Positions 38,967-50,100 of a stretch of DNA of 64,000 nt are shown here, one piece after another; the first letter of the stretch is position 1; every line of letters starts with the position of its first letter. A model generated the notes under the pieces. The model searched no databases and was not told the DNA's origin. It was given only the letters and a program-made list of their open reading frames with translations. A program made the position numbers and the translations under genes. The stretch is from Ancylostoma caninum (Eukaryota; Nematoda; Chromadorea; Rhabditida; Ancylostomatidae). The stretch is from the NCBI GenBank assembly GCA_037903475.1, contig JBAJFG010000483.1:62001-126000 (forward strand), in the 5' to 3' direction.

Positions 38967-39979
38967 CAGTCGGGTCCGGCATCCGCTGCAAATGGGAGCC
39001 GGCGGGCGCCGGCCGCCACCCTCCGGCGCTCCGGCATTAATGAGCTATAAATCACTCGAGCTTGGGAGAAAGCGAAGAAAAATACAATTTTAGTCCATAG
39101 TAGACAGAGTGCAGTGGATATGTTAAGGCTATAAAGCAGGGGACCATTTTCACAACTTTCACGTTTTTTCATTTTTGTGATTTTCGTGGGGAAAGATTTC
39201 TGAATACACAATAAGCGAAGCCAACTCTTCCATTTTCTGCTATAGTACACTGCTTCGCAAATACAAAAATGTAGATGGACACAGTACTTATCCCATCTAA
39301 ATAAAAAAGCTCATCCAATTCGGGATCCTCAGAAATAATTGAAATCCGTATAAATTGTTCCATATCCATTGCGAAGTAGTTCTACTGCTGTCATTTATCT
39401 TTCGTGGAGCAGTCCTTTACGGCGGAGTTACTCTCTCCCGGTTCCTTCAACTTTGAAAAAGTGGTTTTTCACTATTACTTACACTATTACTATTACTCAC
39501 ACTTACACTTATCTGCCTCTCAAACCACTGAGCCATCCGGGCTACTTTTTATTTTTATGTTGGTCGTAGGCAGCATACTATACGTATTTGCAAAACGGGG
39601 ACACAGGGCAGGATTCGATCCCTTGACCACCACAACGTCGATCATTCGCTCAACCCACTGAGCTATGGGCGCACGCGGTGCAATATACGAATAGTGTCCA
39701 ATGTTACTTGCACTTACACTTATCGTAGTTTATCTTAGAAATCTAGGTGAAAAGGGAGTTGGGTGGGGCCACTCCTGTGAAGCCTAAGCCTAAGCCTTAA
39801 ACCCATTCTTAAGCATAGGGTTAGGCTTATCTATACTGTCTGCTATGGACTAAAATTGTATTTTTCTACGCTTTCTCCCGAGCTCGAGTGATTTATAGCT
39901 CATTAATACGGGGGCGCCGGAGGGTGGCGGCGGCCGGCGCCCGCCGGCGCCCATTTGCAGTGGCTGCCGAAGCGGACTG
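38967..39979 (-). mobile_element. TIR element carrying tRNA-like modules, copy 3, internally deleted (1013 bp)
   Basis: TA-flanked (38965-38966, 39980-39981). Ends CAGTCGGGTCCGGCATCCGC and GTGGCTGCCGAAGCGGACTG. The TIRs match copies 2 and 4. tRNA-like module 1 is at about 39597-39673 (inverted); module 2 is reduced to about 39512-39545, showing an internal deletion of about 200 bp relative to copy 2. Confidence 0.88.
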
Positions 39980-40680
39980 TATCTTTTTCCTAACTGACTG
40001 CAATCGCCCAGAATTAACAATTGCAAATGTTGACATTGTTCATTATATTACTTGCTTGCAACTCGGGTAGAGCGCACTCTGATCCTCAAATCAGGAGATC
40101 ACCGAGTAGATGAACGGCTTTGAGGGGATGCATCACCCGGAATGAAAAGTTAGAATCGACGGCTAACTGTTGTATGGCCGATGAGCACCTGTCGGAATGC
40201 CATGATTATTATCTCTTGCCCGAACAGACGTTCCACAGAAGCTTGTACGAGAGAATAACTTGTAGTGGTTCCTCATCTATTACCATGCTCATCTGAAGGA
40301 TGGCGCGCCATCACACCCCCACACCCATGGCGCGGCTGCACAAAGGGCAGACCATCACATGTTCACGCCTCTTATGGGGTGTGAACACAATCATATGGGA
40401 GGGAAAGAATCTTCGGTGAACTTCCTCATGCATGGGAAAGGGTCTTTCGGGAAGTGGCCCAGTCATATGAGAGGACTTGAAAAGTAATGCTCCAAGTTAA
40501 CAGCCTTTGAGTCCGTATTTCCAAACTACAAAAAACTTAATATTCTCATCAAAAAATTTATTTTTAATTTAAAGAGTGCAAGTACTTGAAATGAGTTGAT
40601 TTTCTCAGTAGATGAAACAAAACAACATTTTCTAAAGTGCTATTCACTCCAACAAAGATCCCTCAAAATGCTTTGTTCAA
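39980..40680. other. 3' flank of protein 3
   Basis: No gene recognised. TTTATT at 40557-40562 (AATAAA on minus), 119 bp beyond the stop of protein 3, could be its poly(A) signal. Confidence 0.4.
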
Positions 40681-43600
40681 TTACTTAAGTGACTTTGCAA
40701 ATCCGATCTGTTTCTTCTCCATATCATGGATATTGCAGTACTGTCGCATGAACGGAGCACCAAGAATCCAACTTGGTCCAAACGAGCCTCCGTCCATTCC
40801 GTAGAGAGCCAGAATGCATTTGTACTCCGCCAATGTGATCATAAAGTTGTATCCTTCGATTTGATATGTGTTTCGACCGATACCAAACTTTGGCATTGGA
40901 AAACTGTCACAGTCAAGGAAGTATCCGTCCTCTTCTGGCCTGTACTGTAAATAGTGAAATTGAAAAAATCGAATTGAAATGCAGATTTGAAGAGCTCCCA
41001 TGGCGGTTTTTTTTACCCTGACTCATTCCTCTATTCAAAAGAATTTGTTCGCCCGAAATTGAAGATTATGTCACCTCCGCACTCGCTGCCTTGGCCATTG
41101 CATCAGCAATGCTCTGTGGAGCAGCAATGAAGCCTGATGAAGTGCTGGTTACCGCCTGCCATCCCAGCGATGAGGTGTAGCCGCCAATGGAAATGCTTCT
41201 CAGCTGAAAATATGATAACTTCAGCTTTCTCAGCAAAAATTTTCTCGCTAGTTACTTCACCTTGAACTGCCAGAAGCCAGGTTCTGTCAAAGGCTCATAG
41301 ACGTAATCACCGTCACAGTTTTCTCCATCGACGCCACCATAAGTATAGACGCCACCGAACCCAGTACCCTCTAAAATTTAGGAGAAATATGAAGAGAAAA
41401 TTGAGGAGGAAGAGCGTTAGGTTTTGTCAACATTCCAGACTGCATTTAGTGTTCCGTGAATATAATTTTGTCCAGTTTCGAAATAATTTTACAATATTTT
41501 AGAGAGGTCTCCACTTTTTTTCCTTTATCTACTGCTTTTCTGCCCGATTTCAAGTTTTTTTTTTGACAAATCGGGAAGAAGGCGACTAGAAATAGCATTC
41601 CGGCACCAGACGACTCCGGTGCGGGCGTGTGTTGCGTCCTTGTCGAGGCCGCAGATGGGCCACCTCCATTGCCGTCCACTGTGCATATTCCCTTTCATGT
41701 GAATATCTACGTATAATGAAACACAAATTGATGAGAAGTACTAGATTGTAAGTTAACAGTAAAAATATATGAATTCAGATATAGAACAGATAAAGAATTG
41801 GAGCTCAAGCGGAATCCTTATGTATACATACCAGGAGGCTATGTGCACATTTATTCGTGTACACATAGGTGCGTAACCTGCACTGAACCTGGCCAATCTC
41901 ACAAGAAAAGCCCGCTGACAGCCGAGCGGCCTGGCAGATCACTTACATGACCTCGAGTTTAAAAGGCTTTTAACCGAGGGTGTCGGGATAGAGTTTTGAA
42001 TTTTAGCAGCATGAAACATAAAACGTAAAGCGGAATGAAATGTGAATAATGAAAATGAGGTGTGAACAGAATAGAAGTCATTAGAGCTCGTCCAAAATCG
42101 GAGTGTTTTTTTGAAGGATGTATACCTCGTTAATACACACAAAACTGATTATCTATGTGTAAGCAGCGCACAATAGAGCATCACATACTTAATTTTCCAT
42201 TGCATTTTTGAGCATTAGAGTTGATCTGGTTCCCTAGTCATTTCATAGGAGCGTGAACCTCCACTTAATCTCGTTCTACTGTAACTTTTTTTGGATGTCC
42301 CCGTTTTCTCGAAGAAATCCCGGGAAACACAGAATCTAGAACCAGGTCAAAAATGAATATAAGAGGAGGTAGAAAATCAAAAAGCACGATGACGGAAAAT
42401 AAAGAAATCTCACCAGCTTTACTCTGTGTGAACATTTTCATTTTAATATGTTGGACAAAGGAGCATCTTTATGCTTTCTACATCCACGAAATGGTTTTGG
42501 TGCTATATCCTCTTTGAAGGCAGCAGCCATGGAAATCTCTTGTTGAAGATTCTTTTTGTTTTGAAGCATCATCCTTGATGCTGATGTGTACGAAGGTGCA
42601 ACTTTCGTTGAAAAGATATGAAGCGATTAGATAAGTGTCAGTGTCTAAAAAGGATGAGCTGTATAGTGGTATGGAATGAATAGGCGTTTTCGTTCACGGT
42701 CACTTTCATTAATTATAATAATACTTGCTTTCATTTCAAACTCCCCTCATTTCAAGCAGGGGCATCTCGGCCATCCTTCGCAGTCGGTCTAATATGTGGC
42801 AATGCTCTGACGTTCATTGACGATACATTTGGCGAGGTTTATTTGGCAACCTCGCAGACGAGTTTGTCGTCTACCTAGCCAAACGAAGCCCGTCAAATAT
42901 ATTGCCAAACAAGAAGTCTCATAAAATGTATCGCCAAGCAAACCTCGTCAAATGTATCGCCAACAGCTTCTCTTGCCTTTTGTATTGCCAAACAGGCTCT
43001 TCACTCATGCTTCCGTAAAATCTATTGACAAACACTTTCTTTTGCCAAATGTATCGCCACTAAACATTAAATTGGGAACCTCATTTTTCGTAGAATTCGA
43101 CAAAACTGTCGATGCGCTCGCTTTCGCCATAGCGATATGCTTAGTGCGAATTTTTTAAAGCAAAATTACCGTGGCTTTCACCTTCAGTAAAGCCCCACGA
43201 AGTGGCCTAGTGATAGGTACAGTAGTCAATGTAATGGAGATATAGACAGTGTTTTTGCTGAGGCCTCGCTACGGGGCAGGCGTCCTCCACTTGCAGGTTC
43301 ACCGCCATCGGATGATTTCAACATGACAGTGCTGACAAGGCTTTCAGGGTGATCGCGGTGCGATTGCTGGGAATCTCGCATGAAAGCTGATCATTTGCCT
43401 CTGGAATGGGAACCAGCAGCGGCGAAAGCATCATGAGACGCGTTTGCCGATAGAGGAGGGGTGCGCCGAGCTGCTATGTGCATACGTGAACACCCGGGAG
43501 CGCCACGGAAAGCTACATTTCCGGTCTAGTTCAAGCCCTGAAACCGGTAGTGTAAAAACATTAAGATGTTTGACTGCTGTGTTCTTGACACAATTCTTCA

Positions 43601-45008
43601 TTGCATTCATTCCCAGATCTCGAGTTAAATCAGGACCTCAACTGCTTTTCTTACATAGGATGTTACAACTCTCTGTGTTCATGCGACATAAAAGCAAGGA
43701 GAAAGCAGTCTCACCTGCTATGTGTCTCAAGTGAACAGTGAAGATCGGTTTGACGATGCCATCTTTGTGTGCACGAACAAAAGGCGGCTGGACAGCCGCA
43801 TTTGTGGCGATTGATTGGAAGGCTAATCCGAGAACGCCATCGAATGGAAGCTATAAAGTGATCAAGAACAGGCTGATTGAAACTATGGTTCCTTATTAGT
43901 CATTGGAATCAAATTCAAATCACAAATCAGATGAGAGTTACTCCAAGCGGGAGGTCCAGTCACTTCCCATTATAGGGGAGATAGAAGAGTGGCGGTGAAG
44001 GCTGCCCAGCCGTCAATCTTCTCCCGTTTACAGAGAGCGGTAACGAGAGGGGTGGGGCATCCAGAACCAAAAATGCTCACGTCTTTGATGGTTTTTGAGA
44101 TTTGCGTTGCTCTGCCGACCACGACATCGAGAACTTCTAGTCGATTCTGCTTGCCGGCAGCACCAAATCGAACCGTGTCCTTAGCGTAGATACCTGATGC
44201 ACGTCCACTGCGGTACTGAACATACTAATTTTGAACGTTCACGATTTCAATTTTGCACATAAACGTGTTAATCGTGAATTGGAAACGCTTGCCTTGAGCT
44301 TCCACTCTCCTGGATATTGATTATACGTTCCGGACTTGCTAGGATCGTAAACATGTTTCCCAATGCATGAGTATTTCCTCGAAGGTGTATTGCAGCAGTG
44401 GTTTTTGTTTCGGCAGAAGATTTTGCACGTTACTAGGTGAAGATTGATTCAATCAATAATCCAGAATATACTAGCGACTTAAATTTACCCCTCTATACAT
44501 TTGGGGAGATATTTGAAACGAATTAACTCACCACCAGGGGAGCAGAACGCATCCTCGCAACCGTCAATCTTACGAGGCGGTATGCAGGAAACGTCTGGGA
44601 CCCAGAAATCTGCTGAACATGTGTCGAGTATCACCTGAGAATCTTTTGCGTAATTTACGTGGATGCATGTTGCTAGTGCTTCACTTACTTCAAAAGACTG
44701 TTCCGGGTTTCCTATAGTGATGTTTCCGACGTACTCTACATCATGGTAATTGAAAACCTAAACATTTATACGGTTGATTTCCTCATCCTCAAATATGCTA
44801 GTTTGCTTACATCTTGCTTATTATCGCCAAAAGCTTGAGTGGAGGCTTTCATTTTTAACCTGGCTTCGTTCTTCTGCTTCACCATATCACGCCAAACTCC
44901 TTTGCGCATCATTTGAATTCTTGGCGGGTCGATTTTTATCAGAGGCATCTGATACACTGCTGCAGTGGCGAAGCCCACAAAGGCAAGCAGAAGGAGAGTT
45001 GACTGCAT
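40681..45008 (-). CDS. Pepsin-like protein 3, both catalytic triads altered
   Basis: Exons: 44811-45008, 44689-44757, 44532-44634, 44293-44432, 44081-44215, 43715-43850, 41261-41370, 41075-41203, 40681-40944; 427 codons plus TAA, in phase and exon-for-exon equal to protein 2 except exon 7 (3 bp shorter). Signal peptide STLLLLAFVGFATAA, then YQMPLIKIDPPRIQMMRKG. First active site VILDTCSADFWVPD: Asp93 kept, but DTG is DTC. Second site AVTSTSSGFIAAP: the D-T-G triad is S-T-S (residues 317-319). The eight-cysteine insertion of protein 2 is retained (SCIPPRKIDGC, FCSPG, CKIFC, HCC, YSCIG). C-terminal WILGAPFMRQYCNIHDM is intact. It should be catalytically dead, and may bind a peptide or cofactor or act as a decoy; that is inference. 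Intron 4 has a GC donor (AAG|GCAAGC). An acceptor TTCAG stands 5 bases before the ATG. Confidence 0.92.
41530..41682. mobile_element. Family A MITE, copy 3, truncated, inverted
   Basis: The right end GAGGCCGCAGATGGGCCACC through GCCGTCCACTG and the interior (GACTAGAAATAGCATTCCGG, ACCAGACGAC) match the reverse complement of the 23998-24266 copy. The left terminus is missing. It lies in the large intron between exons 6 and 7 of protein 3. Confidence 0.8.
42513..43190. mobile_element. Possible decayed TTAA-family element
   Basis: Left TTGAAGGCAGCAGCCATGGAAAT; right AAATTACCGTGGCTTTCACCTTCA, a degraded inverse of the family end. Inside, GATACATTTGGCGAGGTTT (about 42824) and AAACCTCGTCAAATGTATCG (about 42941) form an inverted pair, with further ATGTATCGCCAA repeats up to 43065. 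It is intronic in protein 3. Confidence 0.4.
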
Positions 45009-45019
45009 ATTGCCTGAAG
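45009..45019 (-). promoter_or_regulatory. Likely spliced-leader acceptor of protein 3
   Basis: On the minus strand CTCTTCAG, GCAAT, ATG. Same layout as proteins 1 and 2. Confidence 0.5.
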
Positions 45020-47193
45020 AGGATCTGAGTAGTAGATTATGAGTTGGCTTCCATGAGAGCGGGATCGAGTAAGATTTGTCCTTTCTGAGATGGGTTTAGA
45101 ATCATCTTGTGGTTCTTATTACAGATCGGGGTGACCCAAAGTAGACTAGTCATTGTTGGGAGGCGTTCTATAGATATTTGTGGGAAAATCGAAGGGAGAA
45201 AAGTAGAAATCCTCTTGCATGGGTGTTGGCAAGGGCGCACAGCCTTCAGTAAGGCTAAAATTATGCTGCACATCTAATGAAAATACAAAAAAAGTGATAT
45301 TGTCCCTATCAATAAGTATTACGTGTAGAAAAAAACCCGCGTTTGTGCGTGCTCTGATTGCATGAGTGCATCCGAGCAAAGCTCCTGGGTAAAAAGAGAA
45401 CACCCTAATATTGTCACTGCTTTCATTGAAATATCATGATGATAAGCGCGTTTGCTAGGGCGTAGTATAGACTGAAGCACATCATGGACATGTGGTGTTG
45501 GAAGACGGCAATAGTGGCTCTCAAGTACCTTCTCTTGACCAACTTGATGCACAATTCAGTGTTTGTTAACTTTTCAACGACTGCAGGTATAGGGTTATCA
45601 AGATGTTTCCGGCCTCGATCTGTTCCATCCCTTTTTTCTCGAAACTTCAAGTGCAATAGTGTAGCCTGAAGTCTTTAAAGCCACCATGCCAAGTTTCATA
45701 TTGTCAAGTTGACTCGTTCAAAAACGAGCTTTTTTTCTAGCCTAACCACAGTGAGTTTCACATGCTTCTTGACAGCGCACCCCTCCACAGATCAAGGATT
45801 GCGATTGCTACCACACTGGAACGCGGATTTGAATAAGTGGATCACACATCCTATAGTTCGTCCCTGGCATGCTGCAACTACTTACTATCCGCCGGGAAAT
45901 GTGATACAGCATCTTCGAGTAATGAGATTCAGGATCGAGAATGAGCCAAAGCCGGTTTTTGGAAGATACTCTGCCTCATGCGATAAAAAGCGCTACTTCA
46001 ACGGTTCAAGGAATTGAAATTGAGCTAAGAAATGTGTGTGAATGATCGAGGGTGTCGTGATTTCCAAGAGAAAAGTTAGCGATTACACTCGTCAACAACT
46101 ACAACCTTAGGTTTGGAGTGTGGAAAAATTCTGAAGAGCATGGTCATTCAGATTCGGAGATTTTCTAAACTTTTTCCTTGCAAATTTGCTAAAGGTTTGT
46201 AATGGGCGCAACAAACATGTCAGTAAGGAAAGGCTGGAAGGACGATGCATTTTGCCACAAATACGGCGAATGTTGTCACTTCTACTTCAAATGCCTCCTT
46301 ATCGCTTTCTTTTTTTTTGTTTAAGGAAAGCATGATAACTGATGTGGTGTCCAGCGGAGAGGTGTGACGCTGCTAATCTGGTTTTACTGATAAATATCAC
46401 TTTATTTTCACATCAATTTCACTTTGGAGAATAGATGCTTTGAGCAAGTCTTCGGAATGTGCTGCGGCACAGGCCGAAGCATAGCCGTGACTTGCAGATT
46501 CCGATTACCCATCAAGTTGATCGAATTTACTGGAGTAGTGGAAAACAGGGGAGTCTGAGATTTGATCTCTTCTCCTAGCGTTGCACAATTGCTTCCATAC
46601 CGTATGTCGCAAATTATACCACGTGTGCATGACTCACAAGCTTCTGCAATGTCGTAACACTCATAGCAACCCTGATCTGTTCAACATTGTACCTTCTCAA
46701 ACTAGACTTGGTGACCAGTAGCTGCTGCATTTAGCCAGTGCAAGCGCATTATGTCTGCACAACTACTGGAGCCACAGATGATTTGAAGCTGTGTACACCT
46801 GTAAGATGTGTAACTCTCACACGTTTTCCTTGAGAAATTAAGTAAATAAATGGATGAATGAATACGCATGGGTTAGCCACGTACTGTTACTAGCAAAAAA
46901 ACGTATCTTGCTTGTGTCTGATAAAATAGCGCGATAAATCTACGGCATGCGAACCAACAAATAATGAACAATATATTCATTTATTCAACAACATCATAAA
47001 ACATTCTCTCAGAGTATTTACAAAAATGCAACCCGTACAAGACATAAAATATGTATGTATATGGAAATGAAAGCAGTGTTGAAAGCAAATTCAAAAGATG
47101 TCTATCCGCGCAGAATGAGCAGACCGTACATGTACTTGTCACTCGTCTCTGGTACTGTCTGAGACACCTCTCGATGAGGTAGACCCTATCCGC
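45020..47193. other. Spacer between protein 3 and the PTR gene
   Basis: About 2.2 kb. Open frames on both strands (for example 45709-46017 plus, 45423-45656 minus) are not linked by splice logic and show no known domain. It should hold the promoter of protein 3 and the 3' UTR of the PTR gene. Confidence 0.45.
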
Positions 47194-50100
47194 CTACTGG
47201 TCGGATTTGTAAGCAGTGAAGCTTTTGATGGAGATTCGATGCGGCTGCACTGAGAAGTTGCTGCTTCCACTGTCCGAGCCGTCACTGTCCGCTGGAGCAA
47301 CGTTACTGAAAATTGGCAATTGGTATGAGGGTTTCTGGTTTTTCATTTCTGAAGTCAAAAGAGCAAAGGCAGACGTACCCTCGAGAACATTTTCGTCTCA
47401 GAGCGGTCAACATCGAAAGAAACACTGGAAGTGCAACGAGTCCATGTATAAGGCCGAATACTGTTACCAGCGTTACGGTCTGGAAGAAAATCAGTGTATA
47501 TAGGACAATGGGGGATATAAATAAACAACCAGTAAAAGAGTAAGTGGATTAATAAATGAGAGAGTAAACACATAAACGAATGAGTGAATAAATGCCGGTA
47601 TTCAGGAAGTACTCTAAGAGCGTTGTGCTCTAGGTGGGAGAAAGGGGCGGTGCCACTGTTGTACGATTGGTGCACATTTACACCTTCTCCCTCTTCCTAA
47701 CGTCTACTCTATCTCGTTACTGCACAGATTTTCCCGGTTATTCAGTATCGATACATAAAAATATTCAAACAATAATGGAATACTGGACATTTCGCAACAA
47801 CTAACCTTGAGAAACACCATTCCCAAATAGCATGGCTTGAATAGAATGGGCATCATAGCGAACATCGTGCTCAAGCCTCCTTGCATCGTTGGCCAGCCAA
47901 TATTTAGGAATGCGTCCTCCAGTTTTTCCAGGGGCGTCTGGAAAAATCCATCTCATCATGATCTTTTTGATCCTCAACAAATCAGGATTGGAACCATACC
48001 GGTGCTTTGACTTGATAGTAGTGGTAACTTATGTGAGCCGAGATGTCAACGCTGAAACCGATTGACATCAGCAGAGCAGCCATCGATACCGGATCTATGC
48101 CAACACCCCACAGTGAGAGAAAACCAAACACCTAAACAGGGCAAAGTATGAACATATGATGGGAGACTCGATCGATATATCGATCGAGCCAAGTTAGACA
48201 TACACCGAGGTTGACGCTAAGGAGACTGAACATCGCAGCAGCAATCGAAACGATGTCTGGGATGAAGACGATGAACGATAGGCCCATGCAGATCACCTCG
48301 GAGTAGAGTGTTTGCCAGATGACGTCACCGAGCACGTCTGTCTGAAAAATCGCTCCGTTATAGGAGAAAGAGAGGGGGTGGGGACGGAACTGTCCCACTG
48401 GGTTTTAGAGTCTCAGGTTCAGTTGTAGCTTGAACTGCTATCGGGAACTATACTACCACTACAAATCGTACTATTGGAACGCCATAAGCAACATATTTAA
48501 CACGAGAAGTTTCAAATTGCCATTGAATAGGAATTCTCCTGGCGCGTATGTGTGGAGAGGCGAGGGGGTAGGGAGATAGTAGAGGCATAAAGGGAAATTT
48601 TCTCGAACAAAAAAGACCTCCAATCAAAGATTTCCTGGAAACATTCGTTACGCCGGTCAGAGAGCATAGACAGCCCCAGTATAGAAAAAGAAGCCCTTTT
48701 TTGGATGGAAACCTAATCCTTCCGCTGGTTTTTGTGGAAAGGAAAAATAATTCCCACCTGATCAGCAAATGTACTCCGTTCCGTATACGCGTACACACCC
48801 AGCTCAGGATACTTCCTACTTATTTGTCGCCATTCTTGGATAAGTGGGAACATCTCGTTATACCTGATATAACTCACATTTTGTTTATGCTAGCATTTAA
48901 AGGCTAAAGACTATAGAATTGTGCTGTTTACCTAGCAAGGGTGGTGAATCCAGTTGTGAACAGGAATGATTTTATGCATTCAGGATCATTAAGGGTGCAT
49001 GCGGTCTCGTTGATGCGTAGTGTGGCTTTCCAGTAGGAATCCGATTCCAAGAATGATGGGATGTGAACGTAGGTGAACGGCACGTCCTAGAAAGATGTGA
49101 ATAATCATTTTTATTCATTACATTCTAATGGGTTAGATTCGAGCAATTTGGAGTGGCGGGGGTAGAAAACAGTCTAGCCCCTTTGCCTTCGTCTCTTTCA
49201 TTCCGTCTATCCATGTACCTGCCTGTCTGTGTGTCGGTTGCCTACCTCTATGTCCATTTTTCTGCCTTTCTGGCTATGTATCTGTGAGTCTTCCATCTAT
49301 CAATGTATTTGCAGGCCTGCCATCCTGTCCATCTATCCGTTAATCTGTCTGTCTGCCTGTCTGTCCGCCTGTCCGTCGGTTCATCTGTCTGTCTATTTGT
49401 CTATCTATGCGTCTGTCTACGGACCTGTTCATCTATCCATACGTCTGTCTGTCTTTCTATCTGTCTCTTTATGTCGTTATTTTGTTAATCTGTCCATCTC
49501 TCTTTCTGTCTGTTCGTCTGTCCGTCCGCCTGTCCATCTGTAGGTCCGCCACTATCTCTCTCCTTGCTTAGCTACTCACCCAATTATTTATCATAAATTA
49601 TTATGGTATATTCAGTCGATCGCTATTATTTTGATTTTTTTCTTATGTTTTTTTCACTAGATATTTGAATTTTTGTGATATTATCTAACTTTTTTTTCAG
49701 AAAAAAGTCTGCGGATCAGGATAATGAGATGCAAAACTCATTCAAAAGAAGCGTCGATGTCCAATGTGACGTACCGTATCTTCCTCTTCACCTTCCCGGA
49801 ATGTGACATAGTCTAGATATGGCTGCAGGAAACAGAACGTTGAAGCTGGGCCATAGCTGAAACCATGGAACTTTTTAGTGAAAAAATCACTTAAAAATAC
49901 ATAGTACAACTTGCCCGAACGGAGCGGTTTTTTTTTCAGTTCCCTTATAGGCTTTTCGCATACAAGTGATGTCTTAATTCTTCTAGTAAAGTTACCTGTA
50001 GCTCGCAGTCTCAAAGTCCTTGATCACACTTTTCACAGCCGTCAGCCTTTTTGCATCCCTGAGATCGCCTGGGGTTGTGACAACGATTGCGAATGTTTGC

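Noticed and set aside
40726..40950. Plus-strand frames opposite protease exons (30.57-30.79, 40.73-40.95 kb)
   Set aside because: Antisense shadows of the last exons of proteins 2 and 3, similar to each other only because those exons are paralogous.
49229..49543. Ser/Cys/Leu-rich 104-codon protein
   Set aside because: Translation of the CTGT repeat inside a PTR intron.
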